A stretch of 64,000 nt of DNA from Brachynemurus nebulosus (taxonomy: Eukaryota > Arthropoda > Insecta > Neuroptera > Myrmeleontidae), in NCBI GenBank assembly GCA_035578155.1, contig JAPWDM010000001.1:77040472-77104471 (forward strand), written 5' to 3'. The stretch's first letter is position 1; each line of letters starts with the position of its first letter. Of this stretch, positions 10,955 through 20,260 are shown piece after piece. Both the position numbers and the translations under genes were made by a program. The notes under the pieces were generated by a model. It saw only the letters and a program-made list of their open reading frames with translations, searched no databases and was not told the DNA's origin.

Positions 10955-13941
10955 TATTTTTCCCATAATGTTTTCAAATTCAAAATCAATATCTTCATCA
11001 ACATCGTTTTGGACATCTTCCGTAAATTCTGGAACATCCGCGTTTTCACAATGGGGTATTTGACAGTAGTTGAAAAAATATATATTTTGATTTTTAAATA
11101 ATTGCTCGAGTCATAATGATACTGAATATTTCTTTTTTACAAGTTATTTCATTCAAAAGTTTAAAAATTTTAATTAAATAAAATTACAAAATTTACGTTA
11201 AAAATGACGTAAATCAAAAACATCAAGCAAAAGCAGCTTACGTCACAAGCTCGTTCGAATATGTAGGTATTATATTTGTAGTTAGGAAAAAAACTGTTTA
11301 CTTTTTTGGTAACTATGAAAAAAATTTTTAATTATTAATTTTCATTACTAGACCTACTACTACTACTCAATGTTTTAGAGCCAATGACGTCATACGATTT
11401 GACGTCACAGAAAGCATCGTTTTGGCGATCTTTTTAAAAGCTGAAATTTGATCCGTGATTTTTATTAAAAATATAGTACAAAATAATTTAAAAATGTGTA
11501 TTATGAGTTTAGTAAGAAGTAATAAACACACTAAGATGGTTTTTAAAAAATTGTCAAATACCCCATTTAAGCCAATACATTATATGCAGAACATGGGACA
11601 GTTAATTCCTATAACTTTCGACAGCCGCAATTTCCGTGACAACCTTTTATACACCTGCACACTATTTGCTCCAGTAAAGTCTACGGTGCAGGAGGTTTTG
11701 TTGTTTTAATTAGCACTAATTCATTTTTAGATTTTTTCCTACCCCACTCAAATGGATTTAAAATATTTCCCTTCCACTGTTGAATTTATTTGGTGGTACG
11801 TCCTTTAACCGTGATATTTAGTTGTATCAGAAGTTGGTGTCAAATTGGCTAGAGAAAATTTTGTTCTTTTGATGATTTTTGAAAAAGTTGTAAGCGATAG
11901 CTACTTAAACTGTTGGTCTTAATGCCATAAAGATAAATTTCGATTTATTGAGATGCGAAACTAATATCTTTAAGACTTACATTATTATTTAAAAATACTT
12001 CCAAATATTTTTCCAACGATAAAGTATTTTTATCGATAAATTTCATGATTTTTTTTGTCAATATTAAAAAAAGCAGAAGCAGTTGAAAATATTGGTTTCT
12101 TTTAACCATAAATTATAAAATTTTAAAAATAACTTGAGAAAGTCATTTCAAATATATCAAATAGTAGTTTTATCATATTAAAATGGTTCTTTCAATTTTA
12201 TGATTTGTTTAATGTATTAAATGATATTTGGTTGATACTTTGATAATATGATATCGTATTATGCAACGTAATCAAAATATTCTTTGAGATACACACGAAA
12301 TACTCTTTATTATATTCCAGCCTCCAGTGAAAGTTTAACAACAACCTAAAAAGAAATTACGGTTATTAAGTTCAAAAAATCGTAGTATGCATCCCAAAGA
12401 AGGCTTTGTTTGCGTTCCATATTTGCTAAAAAAGACATTAAAAAATTATTGTTTAAAAAAAATTTATTCAAAAATAATTAATTTACAGTTTAAATTCAAT
12501 AAGTTAAATGAAATGAGAGTACAAAGTTCATAATTTTACCGGTTTTAATTTCATTCAAATATATTTTAGCACATTATGGAATTTTTTTTAATTTGTATAT
12601 ACATAATTATTTCGTTCAATGCACTTATAGAGCACTGAGATATTAATTCTTTTGATGATATCCAATTTTTGGTTTTACTTTCGCTAATCTGATCAAATGG
12701 TGCACATAATTATATGACTCAGTAATTTTCAATACATTTTCGAAATCTATGTGAATAAACATTTAACAATTAAAAGTTGGTAAATAAAATAATTATATAA
12801 AATTTTAAAAATATGTGTAAATAATTGAATTATATATATGCACCTCGAATTTTTCACCTTATAAATTTTGTTTGTCCTCTCTATATTGAATCGAAAAAAG
12901 AAAACGGGTATTTTTTACAAAATATTTTTAACCTATATGTCTTCACCATCATGTTTCAAGTAAAACAGTATATTTTTCTATTGTATACATAATACCAATA
13001 CCTAACCAATAACAAAAAAAAATTATATCAATATTTAAATGATTAATATATACTATATTAAAAATAAGTTGATACTTACATCATATAATTTATTACGTAA
13101 ACAATAATATTAATTATTATTATAAGTTCGCATACATTAGCACACACAGATGTGATTCAGTGGCGTGGCATGAGTTGCGTCAATATAATGCGTTTAATAC
13201 AAGCTTCAATCTGCGCATGTTTAATAAATTAACTATATTTATAGTTAAATCTACTAAATATATTATTATTGTAAACAACTTGATATAGACAACTCAACTA
13301 TATAAAGATAAAGGTAAAATAACACGGCCATCTAATTTATTTAACAATATTTTTAGTTAAAAAAAAACTTTAATTTATGATTAAACCATCCTTATTCAGA
13401 TGTTTAATTGAAACAGCCTTTTTTAAGTGATTTAACTATATAAATAGCTGTTTGAAACAAATTATTTAACTATATTATAAAATACTGCAAACTAAGTGAT
13501 GTAGTTGTTTTTGTTTATATATTTTATTAGTTTTACTAATTTATGGTTAAAAGAAACCAATATTTTCAACATAGACCATTTAGTTATTTTAACGATATTT
13601 TTTTTCTCAGTGTAGTTAGGATGAACCTATATTTTAAACAAATAATTTAATAGTTTGAACCTCAAAATTTCGTTCGCCATATATAGCTAAACCATCTTGT
13701 TCGGTTAACTTATATGTAAGTTATTTTGACTACACCTTTTTCTCAGTGTAGGTTTTAATAAATATACATTCGTATACTGTTTCGGTAACATTGATAAAAT
13801 GATGAGCAGATCGATATCCTGGCCAACTATAACTACATTTTTCAAATGATGAGCCTTCTCTTTAGCAGTATTTACAATTAGGACATCTGCATCTTCCCCT
13901 GCTTGTATAACGTCAATATTTCCAGTGGAAAATTTATCAAT

Positions 13942-13944
<3 letters not shown>
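10955..13944 (-). pseudogene. PIN-like/Cys-rich repeat-family gene, broken into three pieces
   Basis: Three minus-strand pieces lie in gene order. The first (13944-13705) reads 'AGEDADVLIVNTA' then 'VVIVGQDIDLLIIL'. This recalls the acidic core of PIN/FEN1-like nucleases (E..AD then V.EDTDLL), seen in a multicopy insect family I know only as uncharacterised. The second (about 11700-11625) encodes 'VCRCIKGCHGNCGCRKL', a CXC/tesmin-like cysteine cluster, then a stop. The third (11063-10955) gives the acidic C-terminus ending 'FENIMGKI'. Stops, shifts and an insertion-like block at 12.08-13.57 kb separate them, so it is not expressed as a whole. The nuclease label is inference from motif shape. 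Confidence 0.5.
12082..13574. mobile_element. possible TIR insertion splitting the PIN-like pseudogene
   Basis: The 33-bp block beginning TTGAAAATATTGGTTTC at the left recurs inverted at 13539-13572. The inner sequence is AT-rich without an ORF. It lies between two pieces of the same pseudogene, as expected of an insertion. No target duplication is clear. A TTTTTCTCAGTGTA motif occurs at both 13607 and 13737, so the true boundary may be further right. Confidence 0.4.

Positions 13945-14020
<76 letters not shown>
13944..14020. repeat. (TA)n microsatellite
   Basis: Pure TA tract between the PIN-like fragment and an oppositely oriented copy of that family's C-terminus. Confidence 0.95.
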
Positions 14021-14023
<3 letters not shown>

Positions 14024-14049
14024 GAAGTTTTCTTCTATTTTTTTCAATC

Positions 14050-14425
14050 GCTAAAAATTTTTAGCGGTCACCATTCTGACGATAATTGCATCCAGGATGT
14101 TCCAAAAGTTACGGAAGATGTCCGAAACGATGTTGATGACGATAATGATATTGAATTCGAAAACATTATGGGAGAAATATAATTGATATGTAATTTTTAA
14201 AAAAAAATTAGAATCATAAATTAGTACAGTATTAAATTATTTTTTTTATACCTAAGATCATAATTATGAATATCACAATTTTTGACAAATACTTTTATTA
14301 TCATCTCTGATAAAGCAGAAATAAATTTTGTATCGAATAAAAGTAATTTTTGCCTGTAAAAATTACAAATAACTTGGTATAAAAGTAAAAAGCAATAAAA
14401 TTGTAAAAAAGACAAATTCACTCAT
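14050..14425 (+). pseudogene. second, inverted copy of the PIN-like family 3' end
   Basis: The plus strand encodes an acidic C-terminus ending 'IEFENIMGEI' (stop near 14180). Its partner is on the minus strand at 11063-10955. The following ~240 bases of 3' flank (to the TTGTAAAAAAGACAAATTCACTC region) also match 10605-10955 in inverse orientation. Only the last ~35 codons are present. A (TA)n tract lies immediately upstream. Confidence 0.55.
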
Positions 14426-14453
14426 AAGGAAACGTATCCAACTGTATCTCTCA

Positions 14454-14503
14454 AAACTTTGGTGGATTGTAGATCTCGCGAAACTTTGGTGGATTGTAGA
14501 TCT
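14454..14503. repeat. 27-bp tandem duplication
   Basis: The unit starting AAACTTTGGTGGATTGTAGA occurs twice with a 27-base period. Confidence 0.85.
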
Positions 14504-14637
14504 TATTAAAACTAATCCAAAGCCATATTTCGTTCGTGCCCATAAGCGGTTTACGGGGGTGAAACTCACCCCTGAAAATTAGAGTTTTTTTTCAATTTTC
14601 TTAAATATTTTGGAAATGGTAAGAGCTTTGGTAAGGA

Positions 14638-14640
<3 letters not shown>

Positions 14641-14699
<59 letters not shown>
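14641..14699. repeat. (TA)n microsatellite
   Basis: Pure TA tract. The ~190 bases to its right up to the palindromic element show no feature. Confidence 0.95.
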
Positions 14700-14703
<4 letters not shown>

Positions 14704-14887
14704 AAATGGCGCTTTAAGATTTTTATTATGATACCAAAATTAAAATTATAAAATAATTGGGGATTCATCCCCCACCCCCAACCCCTAAGTTTATCAGGTA
14801 TTTTTTTGGTAAAAGAGGAGACTGTTATGTGTAAATAGAAGAATTTTTAATTAATATATTTTACATCACACCAGCTTAATTCTTGTC

Positions 14888-14972
14888 GCAAAAAAATAAA
14901 AATGTAGAATCCGTTATTTTTGTCTCTAGTTTCATTTAAAATTAAAAAAAATATACATTTCTAATGCACATC
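14888..14972. mobile_element. orphan Merlin terminal fragment
   Basis: These 85 bases match the terminal repeat of the complete Merlin at 22333-25056 (blocks GCAAAAAAATAAAAATG, TTTCATTTAAAATTAAAAA and ATTTCTAATGCACATC). It is oriented so that its outer tip abuts the palindromic element, mirroring the Merlin on the other side. The rest of this Merlin is missing to the left. Confidence 0.8.
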
Positions 14973-15135
14973 AGTACCTCCATCCATACCTCGTGTATGG
15001 ATTGACCTTTGACCCGGCACGTACCGAGTACATGTATTTAAAATTTGTTGCTGATATTTGACCCCAACACTCGCTCATACTGTTGGCCTTGAAAGTCATG
15101 AGTCATTATCATCACTTCGACAAAATAAATTCAAG

Positions 15136-15640
15136 TTAACCCATTATGCGTCACCACAATTTAGTTATCACAATTTAGTTTTGTGTTAACCCATTACCCG
15201 CCATAGTTTTTGAATGCAAATCTAACGCATGCGCAGACTGAATTTAAGTACTAGACGCAAGCGCAGACTGAATTTTAGGTTACAATTTGATAGATGGGGT
15301 ACACTACCGCGTCAAAAATGTGGGGTTACTCTGACTCGGGGGTGGCCCCAAACTTTTGACACCGTACTGTACTTAAATTTTTGGTACACTGCCGTGTCAA
15401 AAGTGCGGCCCCCCCTAACTGAAAAAGTATCCGATCACTTTTTGAAGCGTACTATGCTTATTACGTGCAAACCTTGAACCTCACTTAACTGCGTCATCTT
15501 AAACGAAAATCGGGAGGCCGCTAAATTTTGTGGGGGCGCACTGTACCAAGCGCTAGATTTTAAAATCGGACTCCGGGGTTCAGATTTCAGACCGCTACTG
15601 TACTGTAAATCGAGTGTCTTACTGTACTTTTCAACAAGTT
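15136..15640. promoter_or_regulatory. iteron-rich block in the left arm
   Basis: Short words recur here. GTTAACCCATTA occurs twice (about 15136 and 15185). GC..GCGCAGACTGAATTT occurs twice with a ~28-bp period. TACACT.CCG.GTCAAAA occurs twice. ACTGTAC occurs at least four times between 15365 and 15630. The block is far more GC-rich than its surroundings and is mirrored at 21600-22040. It might be an origin, a packaging site or a regulatory region; no function is shown by sequence alone. Confidence 0.4.
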
Positions 15641-16469
15641 TAAGCCTGTTTTCAGCAAAGCCAGCACTTTTTTCTTAACAACACAATAAATTTAATTTTA
15701 CTTTTTGAGTAGGCGATCTGATTATAAATTGTTTATTTAAATTTTTTTTTTGCTTTGTATAAATTAATTGCGTCGTATTATATAAAAAAATTGTTGAAAT
15801 ATAAACCTAGGCATTTTGACCTCACACGTGCTAACTAGAATTAACCTTGGAATTTTTAACTTGTTTAAACTTGTTAGTTCTTATTCCAAGTATTGTTATC
15901 AGTATAAGTTTGTTTATCTTAGCTGAATTATAATTATAGTATGACTCTTACAAGCGGGGATTTTTGTTATATTTGTTTATTTATATAATAATTTTGGATC
16001 ATGTAATAATTTTAAAATTGTTTATTTAAGATTTTGCTGAGTCATCAGTTTCTTTGTTAGATTTTGAATACGAAATGAATTTCTCGGAATTTTTATACGG
16101 TTTGAGTTTGTTTATTTAAGATTTTTTAGCTGACTATTTGTAATTTCATGATAAGTTTGCAAATAGATACATATATTATATTAACATACAATATCACATA
16201 TAGTATATAACGGATGTATATTTAATATTTTTAATGAATGTTTTCTTATACAGGGTGTATCATGAAATATACTTTTCAATTAGAATAGTAAATATAATTG
16301 GATTTTTGTCAATATTTTATAGGTTAACGAAAGTAACTTCTTGCTGTAAAAAATAGGGGAATTCAGGGTAATAATTAAATAAAACGCACATAATTTTTTT
16401 TTTTAATTTTATATATAGAATATGTATACAAAAAAATTAAATTGCTTAAATCTATATATTACTTAAAAT

Positions 16470-16825
16470 CTATTTATTTTCCATACAAAAATTTTTTAAA
16501 AGAATACAATTTTCTAATGAACAAATTTTATCTGAATGAAGCATACAGCGTCTTGAATAATATTCATCTCGCAGAATGGAAATCTTCGGTACATCAAATA
16601 TTTCTTCCAAATTCAGAATCCACGGCTGGTTTTCGGTACCACCAAACAAATTTGAAATCCATTTCTTTTTTTCACTGCCCTTGACGTATATGACATCATA
16701 CTTCTTTAATATAGGTTTCAATATGGTATGAAGTTTTTTGTACGGAATAAATCCATACGACCAACTTCTTTAAAATAAAATTCGTTGTTAGCTCCTTGAT
16801 AGCCTTGTATGTCAAGAAACGCCAT
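16470..16825 (-). pseudogene. left-arm copy of the 161-aa gene, frameshifted by a 130-bp deletion
   Basis: Inverted copy of the intact gene at 20261-20746. The same ATG is at 16825 and the same stop at 16470, but 130 bp are missing (the counterpart of 20327-20456). The deletion joins two TTGGT words, so it used a 5-bp microhomology and shifts the frame. Only the first ~21 codons and, out of frame, the last ~83 codons of the protein survive. The rest of the arm is nearly identical to its partner, so the loss is recent or has escaped correction by gene conversion. Confidence 0.85.
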
Positions 16826-17075
16826 TTTTTACCACCGCCGTAGAACTGAAATTATTCACACAATCCACAACTTTATATAGAATAATTAAAAGTGGTGGGG
16901 ATAGTTAGTTTAATTGTGGAATGTATTCGAAAATGGCTACTAATAGCTATTGCTAGTTTACAATCAAATTACAAACTGTTAATAATACTTATTTGGCACA
17001 TTGGTGAGTACCAAGTTCTTTTCACTTGAAGACCTAGTGATTTAAAGTATTTGTGGTATTTGTAAATTTCAACCG

Positions 17076-17249
17076 TCACAGTGTAAGTGTGCCTTCTACG
17101 AGTATTGTGATAGGTGTCGAAATCAAAAACGAAATTGCATGTGTTGTAAACGATATATGATGCCATTTCCAAACTGTGTTTGCAATTATATGAACTGTAC
17201 CACATGTAAAAGCCGCTGCAATTGCAAATAATTTAGTAAAATCAATCAT
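17076..17249 (-). CDS. 57-aa hydrophobic ORF (possible membrane protein)
   Basis: The ATG at 17249 opens 57 codons. Two apolar stretches (residues ~5-24, starting 'KLFAIAAAFTCGTV', and ~38-51, 'AISFLISTPITIL') could be membrane segments. A TATA box on the same strand (17311-17317) lies about 62 bases upstream, like those before the other genes of this element. The ORF ends close to the inner edge of the left arm. A frame open further upstream lacks an ATG. I do not recognise it; the promoter geometry is the main argument that it is real. Confidence 0.4.
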   Translation of the reverse strand: MIDFTKLFAIAAAFTCGTVHIIANTVWKWHHISFTTHAISFLISTPITILVEGTLTL

Positions 17250-17271
17250 CTGATTGCCACATAATACGTAT

Positions 17272-17379
17272 TGACCAATTCCACGGTTGCTCAAACCAAC
17301 ATTAGCTTTTATTTATAACGCACTGACCAACGATTTAATGAGGTATAACGTATATTTTGAGTAATAGTGGAATTGGTCA
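17272..17379. repeat. short inverted repeat around the minus-strand promoter
   Basis: TGACCAATTCCAC (17272-17284) is repeated inverted at 17367-17379. A second pair, GAGGTATAACGTATATTTTGAG and its inverse CTCAAAATATGCATTATGCCTC, overlaps and extends to ~17442. It could be a regulatory hairpin or the remains of an inserted end. Confidence 0.5.
17311..17317 (-). promoter_or_regulatory. TATA box for the 57-aa ORF
   Basis: TATAAAT on the minus strand, 62 bases before the ATG at 17249. Confidence 0.4.
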
Positions 17380-17594
17380 GTACCTGTTAATGAGCAGTAT
17401 ATCTAAAGTTTTAATTGAATACTCAAAATATGCATTATGCCTCTTTGCATCGCCAGCCATGTTGTTACAAATAAATGTTAATGTTTATTTGATATTTTCC
17501 ATTGGTTGTGGTGTATAAACACTGATCATATGAAGGTGTGGTTACCTCAGAGTAACTTAATTTGTAGCTGTGTGGGAATAAATATATCGGTGGG

Positions 17595-17740
17595 GTAAAA
17601 TGAGCAACTCAAATTTTGTAGTTGTGTTGGGGTGGTGGTGGTGGTGATGGTGGTGGCGGTAGTGGTGGTGGTGTTGGTGATATTTGTGGTGGTAACTCAT
17701 AAAATATTTAAGCGACGTGCTGAAACAGAAATTGGCAGTG
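17595..17740 (+). promoter_or_regulatory. promoter of the 118-codon ORF: box, GGT tract, TATA-like, initiator
   Basis: A GTAAAATGAGCAACTCA box (17595-17611) is followed by a GGT-rich tract (17629-17694), a TATA-like AAAATATTTAAG (17701-17712) and GGCAGTG (17734-17740), 11 bases before the ATG. The same box and GGT tract precede the next gene. Confidence 0.5.
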
Positions 17741-17750
17741 TATTGGCAAA

Positions 17751-18107
17751 ATGTCTGAACAACACGGTGTTGAGTTAAGTAGAAGTGATCTGTGGACAAC
17801 TTTTACTGCCACTGATGAAACAATGGATCCGGTTTTGGAAAAGTTGAATAAACTTGGTGCTAGTAAACCATTCAAATCGCTATCTACACTCAAGCCGCAT
17901 GAAACGTGAAAAATTCTTGACGTACGACGCATGGAATCTCGATATGGGCCAGCGGTTGCGGTGGAACTTGCAGATGCTCAAGTGTTCCTTCCAAAACGAT
18001 TCGCGGATTTGGATGAGCAGACCATGCAATGTTTACGTACAGGACAATATTTTATTACATATAAAGGAACTGATTCCAGTGGTTTTTTTACATATTGTCG
18101 AATTTAG
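17751..18107 (+). pseudogene. 118-codon conserved-looking ORF with one in-frame stop
   Basis: The ATG at 17751 begins 'MSEQHGVELSRSDLWTTF'. After 52 codons a TGA (17907-17909) interrupts. The same frame then continues as 'YGPAVAVELADAQVFLP' and 'KRFADLDEQTM' to a stop at 18105. Near the end a seven-T run probably holds one extra T, since dropping it gives a more natural C-terminus ending in the overlapping frame at 18114. The alternating hydrophobic pattern around 'VAVELADAQVFLPKRF' resembles short uncharacterised arthropod proteins. A beta-rich, possibly ssDNA-binding fold is my inference. AATAAA follows at 18207. It is either a young pseudogene or read through the stop. Confidence 0.5.
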
Positions 18108-18499
18108 CAAATAGCTATCACATGTTTGGTGTAAGCTTAAGGAAACTGTTAGATGTGAAAATGAATTGACTTTAATTTTAATATTGTAAACGTATATTTT
18201 ATTAAAAATAAATTATTTTACGTATAAATTCTTGTATTGTTCTTATTTTACAATACATTAGAACCTCCAAATTATATCTTGAATTATGTTAAGACTCTTA
18301 GTAGGTATGGGGCCAGTTGGCAACGCAATGTAATTGCCTATATTCAGGAGCAAGTATTTTAATGTTGGTTTTGAGTAGATATGTGGTCACCTGACACTTG
18401 CATATGGCTTTTCATTCATTTTTCTGAACTAATTTCCGAATCGAAAGAGTGTAATGGAGGCAAAATGTGTAAGCCGGATGTCAACCGCTACTTCATGGA

Positions 18500-18592
18500 G
18501 TAAAATGAGCAACTCAGATGTGGTGGTGGCGGTGGTGGTGGCGGCGGCGTTGGTGGTTGTGGTGGAGTATATAAGTAATCGTTAACACAGTT
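18500..18592 (+). promoter_or_regulatory. promoter of the zinc-finger gene
   Basis: The same 17-base box as at 17595 (18500-18516) is followed by a GGT/GGC tract, TATATAAG at 18568-18575 and ACAGTT at 18587-18592. The ATG is 64 bases downstream of the TATA box. Confidence 0.55.
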
Positions 18593-18638
18593 CTGAATTA
18601 ATCTTGTAAGACTAGTTGAGCTTTACACATCTATTAAA

Positions 18639-19505
18639 ATGTCCGAGTGTACGCAGTATAAAAGCTTCTCGCGGAAAGATTCTCTTTCACGTCATATAAG
18701 AGATACACATATGCGGGAATTTTCACCAAAAAGGTTTGAAAATAGTTACTCTCTTGATCCGCTAAAAAGACAAACATTAGACACGGCTGATGACTTATCT
18801 AGTTATCATACCGGGAGAAATGATGTTGATGATGATGAATTTCTAAACAATAAAGTTGAAGAAAGGGTCAATCCACTTGAACAAAGAATTAAAGCTGCAT
18901 CAAAAGCAATTCAAACTAAATTTAATAATTTAAGAAATCAAAATAATGTTTACACACCCAGCGATGAGTCTAATAACAGGGTTTTAACCACTTCTGATAG
19001 TGGAACTGTTATCATTCCCAAGTTAACTACAGCTCTGCAAACTCTTTTGGATATTTTATTAATCAAAGAAACTCACAATAAAGGTGAGGATTCTAATGAA
19101 CGAATAGCAATAAAACGTCCAGTGAATTCAACGGACCAAGAACTACTTGCTAAGCGTATCAAATCCAACGACTCGGAAAATGCTAACGGGCAATCGAAAA
19201 AAATAAAATACTGGCATAATCCTAATATTTTAATAGATGAATTACGACGTTTATACGAGACTTCAGAGCTTGGTGAAAAAATACTCAATATTATTCGAAG
19301 TTTAGAGGAAAATAAAAACATGTTGTTTAACGTTGACGATAGTGAAGCTTTAATCGAAGAGTCAGATGCTTCAAGAGAAACTACTGTCGGTCAAGAAATA
19401 TTCTCGATACTTCGTGAACTTCAAAAGGCTGACGTTATTGAGCCACTAGGTGATTATCTGGATGAAACTGATAAAGAAGATGCTAGCGATTATGATGATG
19501 ATTAA
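18639..19505 (+). CDS. 288-aa protein: degenerate N-terminal C2H2 finger and acidic tail
   Basis: Intact ORF. Residues 4-24 ('CTQYKSFSRKDSLSRHIRDTH') fit a C2H2 zinc finger, except that the second cysteine of the C-x2-C pair is tyrosine (TAT, one base from TGT). Lys/Glu-rich, probably helical segments occupy ~75-100 and ~195-255. The C-terminus is acidic and ends 'EDASDYDDD'. A basic 'LLAKRIKSND' segment could be a nuclear signal. There is no catalytic domain. Its own TATA box and its place inside a palindromic mobile unit suggest a regulatory or DNA-associated protein of that element; this is inference. I do not know a named family. The loss of one zinc ligand suggests that finger no longer binds zinc in this copy. 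Confidence 0.65.
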   Translation: MSECTQYKSFSRKDSLSRHIRDTHMREFSPKRFENSYSLDPLKRQTLDTADDLSSYHTGRNDVDDDEFLNNKVEERVNPLEQRIKAASKAIQTKFNNLRNQNNVYTPSDESNNRVLTTSDSGTVIIPKLTTALQTLLDILLIKETHNKGEDSNERIAIKRPVNSTDQELLAKRIKSNDSENANGQSKKIKYWHNPNILIDELRRLYETSELGEKILNIIRSLEENKNMLFNVDDSEALIEESDASRETTVGQEIFSILRELQKADVIEPLGDYLDETDKEDASDYDDD

Positions 19506-19611
19506 TTTAGATATTGCGTTCAACACCGCGAGATATCACCACCGATTCATTGTCTACAGTAAATTGCTGCTTCGATTGAATTAATGATAAAGTTGTTCAT
19601 TTCAGCCGCAA

Positions 19612-19755
19612 ACACCGCTGCCACCCCGCCACCGCCACTGCCACAACCGCCACACAAACACCACCACACAACGCCACAACCGCCACCACCACACAAACAT
19701 CACAACCGCCACACAACCACCGCATTTGTGTGTTACGTCACCACCGCTATATAAT
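19612..19755. promoter_or_regulatory. third GGT/CCACC tract with TATA box
   Basis: A CCACC/CCGCCA-rich tract (19612-19745) ends in GCTATATAAT (TATATAAT at 19748-19755). On the minus strand a GGAGTATAACTCA word next to the tract resembles the shared box of the other two tracts. The plus-strand ATG at 19790 is 42 bases from the TATA box. Confidence 0.4.
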
Positions 19756-19789
19756 TTGCTGAGTTATACTCCAGCTCATACACCTTATT

Positions 19790-20034
19790 ATGGTTAAAGG
19801 GTATAAAATAGTTGAACTTACACAAAATATTATCTATTTACCGGTGGTTGTCAAAGAGTTAACATATCCTTCGCTGAAAATTATACTTTCGTGGTAAAAC
19901 AATTACATTTTGGAACCATGTTAATTTACAATTCAGCACAGTTCACCGCTAGACAACCTAGCAATGGACTTTCAAACCTAAGATTATTAAACGTAAAACT
20001 TTTAAGCAACAACACATTTCACCCAAAAATTTAG
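19790..20034 (+). CDS. small ORF pair, possibly one frameshifted gene
   Basis: The ATG at 19790 starts 35 codons ('MVKGYKIVELTQNIIYL', stop at 19897). A second ATG at 19918, in another frame, starts 38 codons ('MLIYNSAQFTARQPSNGL') to a stop at 20034, six bases before the right arm. The TATA box at 19748 precedes the first. Either two tiny genes or one ~75-80-codon gene broken by a frameshift. No family is recognised. Confidence 0.3.
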
Positions 20035-20206
20035 CATTCCTTAAATCACTAGGTCTTCAAGTGAAAAGAACTTGGTACTCACCAATGTGCTAAATAAGTA
20101 TTATTAACAGTTTGTAATTTGACTGTAAACTAGCAATAGCTATTAGTAGCCATTTTCGAATACATTCCATAAATTAACTAACTATCCCCACCACTTTTAA
20201 TTATTC

Positions 20207-20242
20207 TATATAAAGTTGTGAATTGTGTGAATAATTTCAGTT
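20207..20242 (+). promoter_or_regulatory. TATA box and arthropod-type initiator of the 161-aa gene
   Basis: TATATAAA at 20207-20214 is followed 30 bases later by TCAGTT (20237-20242), which matches the arthropod initiator consensus TCAGT. The ATG is at 20261. The same block is present, inverted, in the left arm. Confidence 0.6.
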
Positions 20243-20260
20243 CTACGGCGGTGGTAAAAA

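Larger units (their letters stand above)
14888..17045 (+). repeat. left inverted arm
   Basis: Reverse complement of 20041-22418, with only scattered substitutions over long stretches. It is 2158 bp against 2378 bp for the right arm. The difference is mostly a 130-bp deletion inside the 161-aa gene and ~90 bp missing near the outer end (14977-14991 compared with 22232-22328). The inner breakpoint is sharp, just after CCTAGTGATTTAA. The outer ~85 bases are Merlin sequence. Confidence 0.9.

Noticed and set aside
11455..11709. Plus-strand 84-aa ORF
   Set aside because: It is antisense to the cysteine-cluster piece of the PIN-like pseudogene, which explains the locus better.
17557..17799. Minus-strand His-rich ORF
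   Set aside because: It is the complement of the GGT-rich promoter tract and overlaps the start of the 118-codon ORF on the other strand.
19073..19321. Minus-strand 82-aa ORF
   Set aside because: Lies antisense within the 288-aa gene with no motif; a shadow frame.
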